A stretch of DNA of 24,728 nucleotides from DAIMFL01 sp964372215 (lineage in GTDB: Bacteria > Pseudomonadota > Alphaproteobacteria > Dongiales > Dongiaceae), in assembly GCA_964372215.1 (NCBI GenBank), contig CAYJQC010000048.1, forward strand, positions 1 to 24,728. Direction: 5' to 3'. Shown piece after piece: positions 15,480 through 23,193 of this stretch. The position numbers and the translations under genes are program-made. Numbering within the stretch: position 1 is the first letter of the stretch; every line of letters starts with the position of its first letter. The notes beneath the pieces were generated by a model. The model had not been told where the DNA came from. It searched no databases and saw nothing but the letters and a program-made list of their open reading frames with translations.

Positions 15480-16778
15480 ATGAAGCTGACTGAGATCGAG
15501 GAGAGCGAGCTCGATGGGCGCTGCAAGGGAATTCCTGCCGGAGCGCCGCCGTTCCGGCTCGATGCCATCGGCGGCTTCGGCTGGAACGTCCTGGCCGGCG
15601 ACCTGCCCTTGCCTGTCGCCGTCCTCAAGGACAGCGCCCTGACTCACAACGGCACCTGGATGCGGCGGTTCCTGGCGCTCAGCGGTGCCGTCATCGCGCC
15701 GCACGGCAAGACCACCATGAGTCCCCAGCTGTTCGCCCGGCAGCTCGCCGACGGCGCCTGGGGCATCACCCTGGGCACCCTGCACCAGGTGGCGGTGGCC
15801 CGGCGCCACGGCGTGCCTCGGATCCTCCTGGCGAACCAGATCGTCGATGCCGGCGCCCTCGACTGGCTGCTCGGCGAACTCGGCCGCGACCCTGGTTTCG
15901 ACTTCTACTGCCTGGTCGACTCGACCGCCGGCGTACGGCTGTTGGCCGAGGGCGCGCGGCGCCGGCCGGCCGGCCGGCCGCTCCAGCTGCTGGTCGAAGG
16001 CGGATACCTCGGCGGCCGCACCGGCTGCCGCGATCTGGATGAGGCGCTCGACGTCGCCCGTGCCGTCAAGTCCGCCGGCACCGACCTGGTGCTGCGCGGC
16101 GTCGAGGGCTTCGAGGGCATCCCGCCGGGCGCCAGCGAGGCCGAGCGGGAAGCCCATGTGGCCACGTTCCTGGACCTGCTGCTGGCGATCGCCAGGGGCT
16201 GCGACGCCGAGGATCTGTTCGCCGCGGGCCCGGTCATCCTCTCGGCCGGCGGATCGGCCTATTACGACATGGTGGCGGATCGTCTCGGCACCGCCGGGCT
16301 CAACCGGGAAACCCTACTGGTGCTACGCTCCGGCTGCTACCTGACCCACGATTCCGGGACCTATCGAACCGCCTTTCGCCGCCTGCTCGAACGCACGCCA
16401 GAGGCCCAGGGCCTGGGCACGGGTCTCCAGGGGGCTCTCGAGGTCTGGGCCCATGTGCAATCGCGGCCGGAGCCGAGCCGGGCCATCCTGACCCTCGGCA
16501 AGCGCGACGCGTCCTACGATTCCGGTCTGCCCGAGCCGCTGTGGTGGCACCCGCGCGGCACCGGCGGCGCGCCGCGTGCGTTGGACCGAGGGCACAAGGT
16601 GGTGGCCATGAACGACCAGCACGCCTATCTCGATCTGCCCGCCGGCTCGCCGCTGGCCGTCGGCGACCTGGTCGGGCTCGGCATCTCCCATCCCTGCCTG
16701 ACTTTCGACAAGTGGCAGGTGCTGCCGGTGGTCGACGACGGCTACACGGTGCGCAGCGCGGTGCGCACCTTTTTCTGA
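15480..16778 (+). CDS. D-serine dehydratase / D-threonine aldolase-like PLP enzyme (alanine-racemase-fold)
   Basis: A 432-residue member of the group with an alanine-racemase-type PLP barrel followed by a D-serine dehydratase-like domain. The Schiff-base lysine is in VIAPHGKTTMSPQLF (K77). The C-terminal domain has GISHPCLTFDKW with H404 and C406, the pair that binds zinc in eukaryotic D-serine dehydratases. Members deaminate or cleave D-amino acids with 3-hydroxyl groups. The pair of zinc ligands favours a D-Ser dehydratase or D-3-hydroxyamino acid lyase over a racemase. AGGAG stands eight bases before the ATG, within the lipB end, so translation is coupled to lipB although no metabolic link is obvious. 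The stop codon is part of a 12-bp tandem duplication. The ABC importer operon follows after 173 bases and may deliver its substrate. Confidence 0.85.
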   Translation: MKLTEIEESELDGRCKGIPAGAPPFRLDAIGGFGWNVLAGDLPLPVAVLKDSALTHNGTWMRRFLALSGAVIAPHGKTTMSPQLFARQLADGAWGITLGTLHQVAVARRHGVPRILLANQIVDAGALDWLLGELGRDPGFDFYCLVDSTAGVRLLAEGARRRPAGRPLQLLVEGGYLGGRTGCRDLDEALDVARAVKSAGTDLVLRGVEGFEGIPPGASEAEREAHVATFLDLLLAIARGCDAEDLFAAGPVILSAGGSAYYDMVADRLGTAGLNRETLLVLRSGCYLTHDSGTYRTAFRRLLERTPEAQGLGTGLQGALEVWAHVQSRPEPSRAILTLGKRDASYDSGLPEPLWWHPRGTGGAPRALDRGHKVVAMNDQHAYLDLPAGSPLAVGDLVGLGISHPCLTFDKWQVLPVVDDGYTVRSAVRTFF

Positions 16779-16951
16779 CATTCTTTCTGACATTCCCTGG
16801 CGACCCGCCGCCCCGCCTTCCGTCCGCGACGTCTCGGCGCGGCCCGATCGTCCTGCGGCAAGTTGGCGGCCCCAGCGCATTGCGTCCGACCGCCGCCAGT
16901 TGCTACGGTGGCATGAAGCGGCCCACAGATGGCCGTCGGGAGGCAAGACGC

Positions 16952-17842
16952 ATGACCACAGCGACCATGGTGATGGCGGGGGACCGCGGCTCGAGCCGGC
17001 GGCCCTGGCTGCTGCTGTCGCCGGCGCTGGTGACGTTGCTGTTCCTGATGGTCATTCCGATGGCCATTCTCCTGGTCTATTCGTTCTTCCGCCATATCGA
17101 CATCGCCGTCGACGAGCCGGCGTTCCAGTTCGACAATTGGGCGGAATTCTTCTCCGACAGCTACTACCACTACGGGATCTGGCAGACCTTCCGGGTCGCG
17201 GGGATCACGACCGTGATCTGCATGGTGGTGGGGTACATTCCCGCCTACTACATCGCCCAGACCACCTTTCGCCACAAATGGCTGCTGATGCTGTTGCTGA
17301 TCCTGCCGTTCTGGGTGAGCTTCATCATCCGCACCCTGTCCTGGATCCACATCCTGGGCAAGGAAGGCGCAATCAACACGCTGCTGCTCGAGCTCGGCAT
17401 CATCGATACCCCGCTGCACATGCTCTACACCGAAGGTTCGGTGGTCCTCGGCATGATGCATTTCCTGCTGCCCTACATGATCATCAACGTCTATGTCAGC
17501 CTCGAGGGCATCGACCGCAATCTGGTATCGGCCGCCCGCACCCTCGGCTGCACCCCTTGGCAGGCGTTCCTGCAGGTGACATTGCCACTGTCGGCGCCGG
17601 GGCTCGCCGCCGGCACGCTGCTCTGCTTCGTGCTCGCCGCCGGCAGCTACGTAACGCCGCTGCTGCTCGGCGGGCCCGACGACTTCCTGTTCGGCAACCT
17701 GATCTTCGACGCGATGCTGGAGGAAGTGAACTGGCCGCTGGGCGCCACGCTATCCTTCGTGCTGCTGCTGTTCCTCGGCGCCCTGGTGATCATCTACAAC
17801 CGGTTCATGGGCCTCAGCCAGATCTACAAGGGCCTGGGTTGA
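16952..17842 (+). CDS. ABC transporter permease, spermidine/putrescine (PotB) type
   Basis: A 296-residue inner-membrane permease with six likely helices. The first is at about 19-46 (LLLSPALVTLLFLMVIPMAI). The cytoplasmic EAA-type coupling loop is at 194-217 (AARTLGCTPWQAFLQVTLPL), which docks on the ATPase. WVSFIIRTLSWIHILGKEGA is characteristic of PotB-class permeases of polyamine/opine importers. The ATG at 16952 follows GGGAGG at eight bases and is preferred over ATG at 16912. It heads the operon; the second permease begins 11 bases after its stop. The substrate cannot be fixed from the permease. Confidence 0.92.
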   Translation: MTTATMVMAGDRGSSRRPWLLLSPALVTLLFLMVIPMAILLVYSFFRHIDIAVDEPAFQFDNWAEFFSDSYYHYGIWQTFRVAGITTVICMVVGYIPAYYIAQTTFRHKWLLMLLLILPFWVSFIIRTLSWIHILGKEGAINTLLLELGIIDTPLHMLYTEGSVVLGMMHFLLPYMIINVYVSLEGIDRNLVSAARTLGCTPWQAFLQVTLPLSAPGLAAGTLLCFVLAAGSYVTPLLLGGPDDFLFGNLIFDAMLEEVNWPLGATLSFVLLLFLGALVIIYNRFMGLSQIYKGLG

Positions 17843-17853
17843 GGAGCGGCAGC

Positions 17854-18639
17854 ATGCGCGGATCCTATCTCATCGCCGGCTTCACGCTGCTAGTTTACGT
17901 CTTCATCTTCGCGCCGATCGTCGTCGTCTGCCTGCTGTCCTTCAATTCGGCACAGTTCGGCAGCTTCCCGATGGAGGGATTCTCGCTCCGCTGGTTCGTC
18001 GTGCTGTACAATAACGACGCCATCATGCGCGCTTTCAACACCTCGATCGTGCTCGGCCTGTCGACCGCCGCGATCGCCACTACGCTCGGCATCCTCGCCT
18101 CGCTCGCCATCGTGCGCTACGAATTTCGGGGCAAGGAAACCGTGAACACCCTGCTGGTTGCGCCGGTGCTGATTCCCGAGACCGTGCTCGCCGTGGGACT
18201 CCTGCTGTTCATGCAAATCCTGCATCAGCCGCGCAGCTTCCTGGTGCTGCTGCTCGGCCATGTGCTGGTGTCGCTGCCCTATGTCGTGCTGGTGGTGCAG
18301 GCGCGTCTCGTCGGCATCCGCCGGGTCTACGAGGATGCGGCCATGAGCCTCGGCGCCAATCGGTTGCAGACCTTCAAGGAGATCACCCTGCCGCTGCTGA
18401 TGCCGGCGGTGATGGCGGGCGTGCTGTTTTCGTTCACCATCTCGTTCGACAACATCACCGCTACCGCGTTCTGGCGCCCCGGCGGGGTCGAGACCGTGCC
18501 GACCCAGATCTTCGGCATGCTGCGCAACTCGATCAGCCCGGAGATCAACGCGCTCGGCACCGTGATGATCGTGATCACCGTCGGACTGCCGCTAATGGCC
18601 GGCGGATTGGCCAGTTTGCTGTTTCGCGGACGGGTGTAG
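17854..18639 (+). CDS. ABC transporter permease, spermidine/putrescine (PotC) type
   Basis: A 261-residue partner permease. The first membrane helix is at 5-29 (YLIAGFTLLVYVFIFAPIVV), followed by LLSFNSAQFGSFPMEGFSLRWF, the periplasmic start typical of PotC. The EAA loop is at 160-184 (EDAAMSLGANRLQTFKEITL). GAGGAG stands just upstream of the ATG. With the PotB-type permease it would form the heterodimeric channel of the importer. The gap to the binding-protein gene is 67 bases and holds only a weak 5-bp stem. Confidence 0.92.
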   Translation: MRGSYLIAGFTLLVYVFIFAPIVVVCLLSFNSAQFGSFPMEGFSLRWFVVLYNNDAIMRAFNTSIVLGLSTAAIATTLGILASLAIVRYEFRGKETVNTLLVAPVLIPETVLAVGLLLFMQILHQPRSFLVLLLGHVLVSLPYVVLVVQARLVGIRRVYEDAAMSLGANRLQTFKEITLPLLMPAVMAGVLFSFTISFDNITATAFWRPGGVETVPTQIFGMLRNSISPEINALGTVMIVITVGLPLMAGGLASLLFRGRV

Positions 18640-18706
18640 ACTAGTCACCAACACCCTGCCCGTCCGGGTGGGGCCATTTCGAGAAACGATGAAGGAGACA
18701 CGGAAG

Positions 18707-19961
18707 ATGGACGATACCAAGCGCTATGAACGTCTGTTGGAGCGGCACGGCAACGGCGATCTCCCACGCCGCAGCTTCCTTGGCCTGGTCGGCTGCGCCG
18801 GCCTCGCCGCAGGCGTGGTCGGCGGCAACCTGACCGGCTGGGTACGCGCAGCCCATGCCGAGGTGACCCAGATTCGTTTCGACGGCTGGGGCGGCGTCGT
18901 GTCCGACGCGCTGCGCAAGTACGCCTTCGAGCCGTACACCGCGAAGACCGGCATCAAGGTGGTCGACGCCACCTTCGGCGACGAGCAGGAAGTGTTCGTG
19001 AAGGCCAAGACGGCACAGCCCGGCGAGTACAACCTCGTCCACTCCTCCGGCATCACTTTCTACAAGAAGTGGGTCGATTCCGGCATGTCGGCCGTGATCA
19101 ACGAGGCCAACATTCCCAACCTCGCGCTGGTGATGCCGGCCCTGATGGCCCCCTATCGCAAGATGACGCCAGACGGGCTCGGCGCGGCGCCCTATGACTA
19201 CGGCACGACCGGCATCGCCTACCGCACGGACCACATCTCCAAGGAGGAGGCGGAGGCGCAGGGCGCCAACCTGCTGATGAACCCGGAGCTCAAGGGCAAG
19301 ATCGGTGGCTGGAACAACTGGCAGACCCGAGTCTGGTACGGCGCACTGCAGACCGGCCAGGATCCCAACGACGTCCAGGACATCGACGCCGTCTGGGAAA
19401 AGGCGCGCGAGCACCGCGGCCTGGTCCTCAAGTACTGGGAGTCCGGGGCCGAGCTGATGGATCTGCTGGCCAAGGACGAGATCTGGGCGACAGAGGCCTG
19501 GTCCGGCCGCATCGCCGCCTTGCAGCAGCAGGGCGTGCCGGTTGGGTTCCTGGATCCGAAAAACAGCTTCGCCTGGATGGAGCACATGCAGGTGCTCAAG
19601 GGTTCGCCGATCGCGGAATGCGAGGAACTGATCAACTTCATGCTCGAGCCGGCGACCCCCCACCCGGGGGCCCCGGGGGCCCACAAACCCCCCACCNNNN
19701 NNNNNNGCGCCGATCGCGTATGGCTAGTAACTCATAAACTTCATGCTCGCCCGGGCCCCCGCCACCGCGGTCGCCGAGGGCCAGAACTACCCGCCATCCC
19801 TCGACCCGTCCAAGGTCGAGATGACGGACAAGGTCAAGTCCCTGCCCGCCTTTGACATCACCGGCAAGCTTGCTGCCCTGACGTTCGAGAATCCGGAGTT
19901 CTGGACCTCGCACGAGGCGGAATGGACCAAGGCATGGAACCGCATCGCCAAGGGTGCGTGA
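18707..19961 (+). CDS. Periplasmic substrate-binding protein of the Pot-type importer, frame broken by an assembly gap
   Basis: The ATG at 18707 has AGGAG nine bases upstream. Residues 21-51 (RRSFLGLVGCAGLAAG to AAHAE) are a twin-arginine signal peptide, so the protein is exported folded through Tat. The mature part (IRFDGWGGVVSDALRKYAFE, VHSSGITFYKKW, APYDYGTTGIAYRTD, WSGRIAALQQQGVPVGF) is a PotD/PotF-like extracellular solute-binding protein for polyamines, opines or related cations. The frame reads well to about 19656, is lost across low-complexity sequence and ten Ns, and resumes from about 19743 (AVAEGQNYPPSLDPSKVEMT) to the TGA at 19959-19961. Both sides end or begin with the same 13 bases, so I think the real gene is continuous and the break is an assembly fault, not a mutation. 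Substrate unknown. Confidence 0.85.
19657..19742. other. Assembly gap (10 Ns at 19697-19706) with low-quality flanks
   Basis: Ten Ns joined to C/G-run sequence on the left (about 19657-19696) and unrelated-looking sequence on the right (19707-19735). The 13-mer AACTTCATGCTCG occurs at 19634-19646 before the gap and 19737-19749 after it, showing that the two contig ends overlap and the gap insert is probably spurious. Do not read biology into this stretch. Confidence 0.9.
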
Positions 19962-19985
19962 CGCGCGCGTGATCGAGTGATCCGG

Positions 19986-20082
19986 GCCGGGGGGGGGGGG
20001 GGGGGGGGGCGGGGGGGGCGGGGGGCGGCGCCCACCGGGGGGGGGGGGCGGGGGGGGGGCCCTGGGCGGGGGGCGCCCGGCT
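19986..20082. repeat. Poly-G-rich low-complexity tract, probably artefactual
   Basis: A run of 21 consecutive G (19989-20009) is followed by further G blocks broken by single C until about 20080, between the binding-protein and ATPase genes. Almost no A or T occurs in about 90 bases. This is unlike any other intergenic region in the window. The nearby assembly gap has similar C/G-run flanks, which suggests poor read support. Confidence 0.75.
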
Positions 20083-20118
20083 CACCCTTTCAATGCGGCT
20101 GGGGGAGACTGACAAGGC

Positions 20119-21213
20119 ATGGAGCAAGCCGTCGAGCTGGCCAGCGTGCGCAAGGCATTCGGCGACTTCATCGCCGTCAAGGGAGTCGACCTCACCATCG
20201 AGAACGGCTCCTTCGTCACCCTGCTCGGCCCCTCGGGCTGCGGCAAGACGACGATCCTGCGCATGGTCGCCGGCCTGGAGTCTCCGACCGACGGCGAAAT
20301 CCGGGTCAAGGGCAACCGGGTCAACGAGACGCCGATCCACAAACGCAATCTGGGACTGGTGTTCCAGAACTACGCGCTGTTCCCGCACAAGACCATCTAC
20401 GACAACGTCGCCTTCGGCCTGAAGTACCGCAACGTCGACAAGGAACGCATCCGCGAGCGGGTGACCCGCGCGTTGGAGATCGTGCGGCTGCCCGGCGTCG
20501 AGAAGCGCCTGCCCTCGCAGCTTTCCGGCGGCCAGCAGCAGCGCATCGCGCTGGCCCGCGCCATCGTCATCGAGCCGGACGTGCTGCTGCTCGACGAGCC
20601 CTTGTCGGCGCTCGACGCCAACCTGCGCGAGGAAATGCGCACCGAGCTGAAGCAGATCCAGCGCGAGCTCGGGATCACCACGATCTTCGTGACTCACGAC
20701 CAGGAGGAAGCGCTGGCCATGTCCGACAAGGTCGTGGTCATGGATCACGGCCTGGTCGAGCAGGTCGGTGCGCCGGAGGACGTCTATCGCTGGCCCGCGA
20801 CGCGCTTCGTGGCCCGCTTCCTCGGCCAGTCCAACATCGTTCCCGGACGCGCCGAAAGCGGCGCCGATGGGGCGGCTGTGGTCCGGCTCGAGGGCGGGCA
20901 GTCGCTCAAGGTCGCCACCCAGGCCAAATTGAACGGCGCGGCGGTCGAGGTTGTCGTGCGCGCCCATCGCGTGCTGATCGGCGCGCCCGGCACGCGCACC
21001 GCGAACGGCGCCGAGAACCGGCTCGCCGGCACCGTGACCGGACTCAACTTCCAGGGCGGCACGGCCTGCTACTTCGTCGAGGCCGGCGGCCTCAAGCTGC
21101 AGGCGATCAACACCATCGAGGATCGCATGTTCCGCGAGCACGACGCGGTCGAGGCGATCATCTCGCCGGGCGACTGCGTGCTGCTCGACGAGGGCGGCAA
21201 GCGCATCGCCTGA
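20119..21213 (+). CDS. ABC transporter ATP-binding protein, PotA type
   Basis: A 364-residue importer ATPase. Walker A is GPSGCGKTT (37-45), the Q-loop is VFQNYALFPH (81-90), the signature is LSGGQQQR (135-142), Walker B is VLLLDEP (155-161) and the switch histidine is in FVTHDQEEA (H193). Residues from about 240 form the TOBE_2 regulatory/substrate-specific tail (RFLGQSNIVPGRAE, VVVRAHRVLIGAPG). It powers uptake through the two permeases at 16952-18639. Length and tail match spermidine/putrescine and related importers; the substrate is not settled by this. The upstream region is the doubtful poly-G tract, so the true spacing to the binding-protein gene is unknown. It ends inside an 18-bp palindrome shared with the convergent yciB gene. 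Confidence 0.94.
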   Translation: MEQAVELASVRKAFGDFIAVKGVDLTIENGSFVTLLGPSGCGKTTILRMVAGLESPTDGEIRVKGNRVNETPIHKRNLGLVFQNYALFPHKTIYDNVAFGLKYRNVDKERIRERVTRALEIVRLPGVEKRLPSQLSGGQQQRIALARAIVIEPDVLLLDEPLSALDANLREEMRTELKQIQRELGITTIFVTHDQEEALAMSDKVVVMDHGLVEQVGAPEDVYRWPATRFVARFLGQSNIVPGRAESGADGAAVVRLEGGQSLKVATQAKLNGAAVEVVVRAHRVLIGAPGTRTANGAENRLAGTVTGLNFQGGTACYFVEAGGLKLQAINTIEDRMFREHDAVEAIISPGDCVLLDEGGKRIA

Positions 21214-21226
21214 CCGGCCGGTCAGG
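21209..21226. terminator. 18-bp perfect palindrome over two convergent stop codons
   Basis: CCTGACCGGCCGGTCAGG is its own reverse complement. It contains the TGA of the ATPase gene (21211-21213) and, on the other strand, the TGA of yciB (21224-21222), placed symmetrically. It has no spacer loop and no T-tract, so as an RNA hairpin it would open a small loop in the centre. It could serve as a bidirectional terminator, but that is inference. Confidence 0.45.
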
Positions 21227-21806
21227 TGCCGCCGGCGGTCGGCTCCGGCAGCTTGTAGCGGTTGATCAGCGGCACCTGGGCGACGCCGAACACGAGGGTC
21301 AGCCCGATGATGCCGAATACCTTGAAAGTCACCCAGAAATCGGTCGACTGGGTGCGCCAGACCGCCTCGTTGAGCGCCGCCATGGCGATGAAGAACAGCC
21401 CGTAGCGCAGGGTGAGTTGGCGCCAGCCCTGGTCCAGCATCGGCGGCAGCGCCGGCCCCAGCAACGGCTTCAGGAGCGGCCGGCCGACCGCCAGCCCGCC
21501 CAGCAGCACCGCGGCGAACACCACCTGGATGATGGTCGGCTTCATCTTGATGAAAGTCTCGTCCGCCAGCCACAGGGTCAGCCCGCCGAACACCCCGACC
21601 ACCGCCGCGGTGATGAGCGGCATGATCGGCAGCTTGCGGCGCACCACCAGCGACAGCACCAGGGCCACGCCCGTCGCCGCCATCAGGGCGCCGGTCGCCG
21701 GCATCAGCCCCCAGATGAAATAGCTGGCGAAGAACACCGCCAGCGGCCCGTAATCCACGACCGGGGTCACCCATTTCGGGGCGGTGGCGGTTGACTCGGA
21801 AGACAC
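21222..21806 (-). CDS. yciB: YciB / IspZ (septation protein A) inner-membrane protein
   Basis: A 194-residue protein with about five membrane helices. Family segments seen are DYGPLAVFFASYFIWGLMPA, LPIMPLITAAVVGVFGGLTL, DETFIKMKPTIIQVVFAAVL, YGLFFIAMAALNEAVWRTQS and DFWVTFKVFGIIGLTLVFGV. The DFWVxFK and KPT blocks are diagnostic of YciB (intracellular septation protein A), linked to cell-envelope synthesis and septation in enterics. I chose the GTG at 21806 (VSSESTATAPKWV) because GAGGAG stands upstream and the protein then has family length; the frame runs open far further upstream, as is common in this GC-rich DNA. It is divergent from dapF and convergent with the ABC ATPase gene. Confidence 0.92.
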   Translation of the reverse strand: MSSESTATAPKWVTPVVDYGPLAVFFASYFIWGLMPATGALMAATGVALVLSLVVRRKLPIMPLITAAVVGVFGGLTLWLADETFIKMKPTIIQVVFAAVLLGGLAVGRPLLKPLLGPALPPMLDQGWRQLTLRYGLFFIAMAALNEAVWRTQSTDFWVTFKVFGIIGLTLVFGVAQVPLINRYKLPEPTAGGT

Positions 21807-21929
21807 TTGGCGCAATCTCCTCAGGATATGGTTCCATAGCTGGGGGCATCGCCCCCTGCCGGCAAGGCTGGGAAACTTAACCCCTTCCGTGGTAAAGATA
21901 AATTGGATCGCTTCCGGCAGGGACCGTTG

Positions 21930-22799
21930 ATGACCATTCCATTCGCCCGAATGCATGGCTGCGGCAACGATTTCGTGGTCCTCGACGACCGCGCCGGGCG
22001 GCTGTACCCGCATCGCCGGGCATTGGCCCAGGCGATCTGCCACCGCCGCATCGGGCTCGGCGGCGACGGGCTGCTGCTGATCGCCCGCGCCCAGGCGGGC
22101 GATGATAGCGGCGCCGATCTGGCGATGACCTATGTGAACGCCGACGGCAACGACGGCGAGATGTGCGGCAACGGCGCCCGCTGCGCCGCGCGCCGGGCGG
22201 TCGATCTGGGGCTGGCCCGCGACCGCACCGCCCTGGCCACCCCGGCCGGGCTGATCCGCGCGACCATCGTCGGCAACCACGTCACCCTCGGCATGACCGA
22301 CCCGGCCGACGAGCGCCCGGCCATCACCCTGGAAATCGCCGGCCGCCGGTTCGAGCTGTTCTGCATCGATACCGGCGTACCCCACGTCGTCGCCTTCGTC
22401 GACGACCTGGAGACCCTCGACGTGGCGGGGATCGGCCGCGCGATCCGGCATCATCCGGCTTTCGCGCCGCGCGGCACAAATGCGAACTTCGCGACGGCGG
22501 CCGGCCCGTCCGGGCTGCGCGCCCGCACCTATGAGCGCGGGGTCGAGGCCGAGACCCTGGCCTGCGGCACCGGCGCGGTGGCGATCGCCCTGGTCGCCTT
22601 CCGGCGCGGCCTCGTCACGTCTCCGGCCACCATCCTGCCGCCCGGCGGCGAGCTGACGGTCGGCTTCAAGACCGATGCCGGGGGCCGCTTCCGCGACGTC
22701 ACCCTGGCCGGCCCGACCGAGCGGATCGCCACCGGCGAGATCGACGATGCCTGGCTGGCCGCGCACGGCCTCGAGGGACTGATCGCCGCCGCCGCCTGA
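21930..22799 (+). CDS. dapF: Diaminopimelate epimerase
   Basis: A 289-residue DapF, which interconverts LL- and meso-diaminopimelate for peptidoglycan and lysine synthesis without a cofactor. The two catalytic cysteines are present: C79 in NADGNDGEMCGNGARC and C212 in EAETLACGTGAVA. The N-terminus MHGCGNDFVVLDD and the GLGGDGLLL segment are typical. The ATG at 21930 follows AGGGA and matches the family start; an in-frame ATG at 21903 would add nine unconserved residues. It stands alone on the plus strand between divergent yciB and convergent acyP/pccA. Confidence 0.96.
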   Translation: MTIPFARMHGCGNDFVVLDDRAGRLYPHRRALAQAICHRRIGLGGDGLLLIARAQAGDDSGADLAMTYVNADGNDGEMCGNGARCAARRAVDLGLARDRTALATPAGLIRATIVGNHVTLGMTDPADERPAITLEIAGRRFELFCIDTGVPHVVAFVDDLETLDVAGIGRAIRHHPAFAPRGTNANFATAAGPSGLRARTYERGVEAETLACGTGAVAIALVAFRRGLVTSPATILPPGGELTVGFKTDAGGRFRDVTLAGPTERIATGEIDDAWLAAHGLEGLIAAAA

Positions 22800-22812
22800 G
22801 GGTTCCGCGCCG

Positions 22813-22841
22813 CCTCGCCCTTCGACCGGCTCAGGACGAGG
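22813..22841 (+). repeat. REP-like palindromic repeat, copy 1
   Basis: A 29-base imperfect palindrome starting CCTCG and ending CGAGG with the core TTCGACCGGCTCAGG. It resembles the dispersed CCTCAT...CGACAGGCTCAG...ATGAGG-type intergenic repeats common in alphaproteobacterial genomes. It matches copy 2 at 22868-22896 in inverted orientation at 22 of 29 positions by eye. It lies just after the dapF stop codon. Confidence 0.65.
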
Positions 22842-22867
22842 ACCTAACGCTGGAATAAAGTGAAGCG

Positions 22868-22896
22868 CCTCATCCCGAGCCTATCGAGGGATGAGG
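22868..22896 (-). repeat. REP-like palindromic repeat, copy 2, doubling as acyP/pccA terminator
   Basis: A 29-base palindrome, inverted relative to copy 1, within a 10-bp perfect stem (GCCTCATCCC at 22867-22876 with GGGATGAGGC at 22888-22897). It sits immediately after the acyP stop codon. On the minus strand the stem is followed by the T-rich GCTTCACTTTATT, so it can plausibly terminate the pccA-acyP transcript while being part of a repeat pair. Confidence 0.65.
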
Positions 22897-22897
22897 C

Positions 22898-23185
22898 TCA
22901 GGCGCTCGGCCGTGTCTCGAAGCCGGCGATCGCCTCGCCAGCGTCCACCGTCACCTCGACCGTCTCCACGCGCGCCAGTTCCGGCCCTTTCCGACACTCT
23001 TCGATCAGCGCATCGACCATGTCCGCGGCACCCATGAACAGCGCCTCGACGCTGCCGTCGCGGCGATTGCGCACCCAACCGCTCACGCCGCGCTGCACCG
23101 CCGCCTCGACCGTCCAGGCGCGATACCAGACGCCCTGAACCCGGCCCCGGATCCGCAGCCGCACCGATTTTTCGACGTCGGCCAC
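22898..23185 (-). CDS. acyP: Acylphosphatase
   Basis: A 95-residue acylphosphatase, a small ferredoxin-like fold enzyme that hydrolyses acyl phosphates. The phosphate loop GRVQGVWYR (14-22) ends with the essential arginine R22, and N40 in GWVRNRRDGSVEALF is the catalytic asparagine. Start is the GTG at 23185, eight bases after the pccA stop codon; the usual start region (xxVRLRIRGRVQGV) fits it. It ends directly at a strong hairpin. Co-transcription with pccA is likely; a role in removing acyl phosphates near carboxylase chemistry is speculation. Confidence 0.94.
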   Translation of the reverse strand: MADVEKSVRLRIRGRVQGVWYRAWTVEAAVQRGVSGWVRNRRDGSVEALFMGAADMVDALIEECRKGPELARVETVEVTVDAGEAIAGFETRPSA

Positions 23186-23193
23186 GGGCAGGC

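Noticed and set aside
18652..18670. CACCC...GGGTG stem between second permease and binding-protein gene as an attenuator
   Set aside because: Only five base pairs with a nine-base loop in GC-rich DNA; insufficient.
19743..19961. A separate 72-residue gene after the N gap
   Set aside because: Its sequence is the C-terminus of the binding protein; the frame break is explained by overlapping contig ends.
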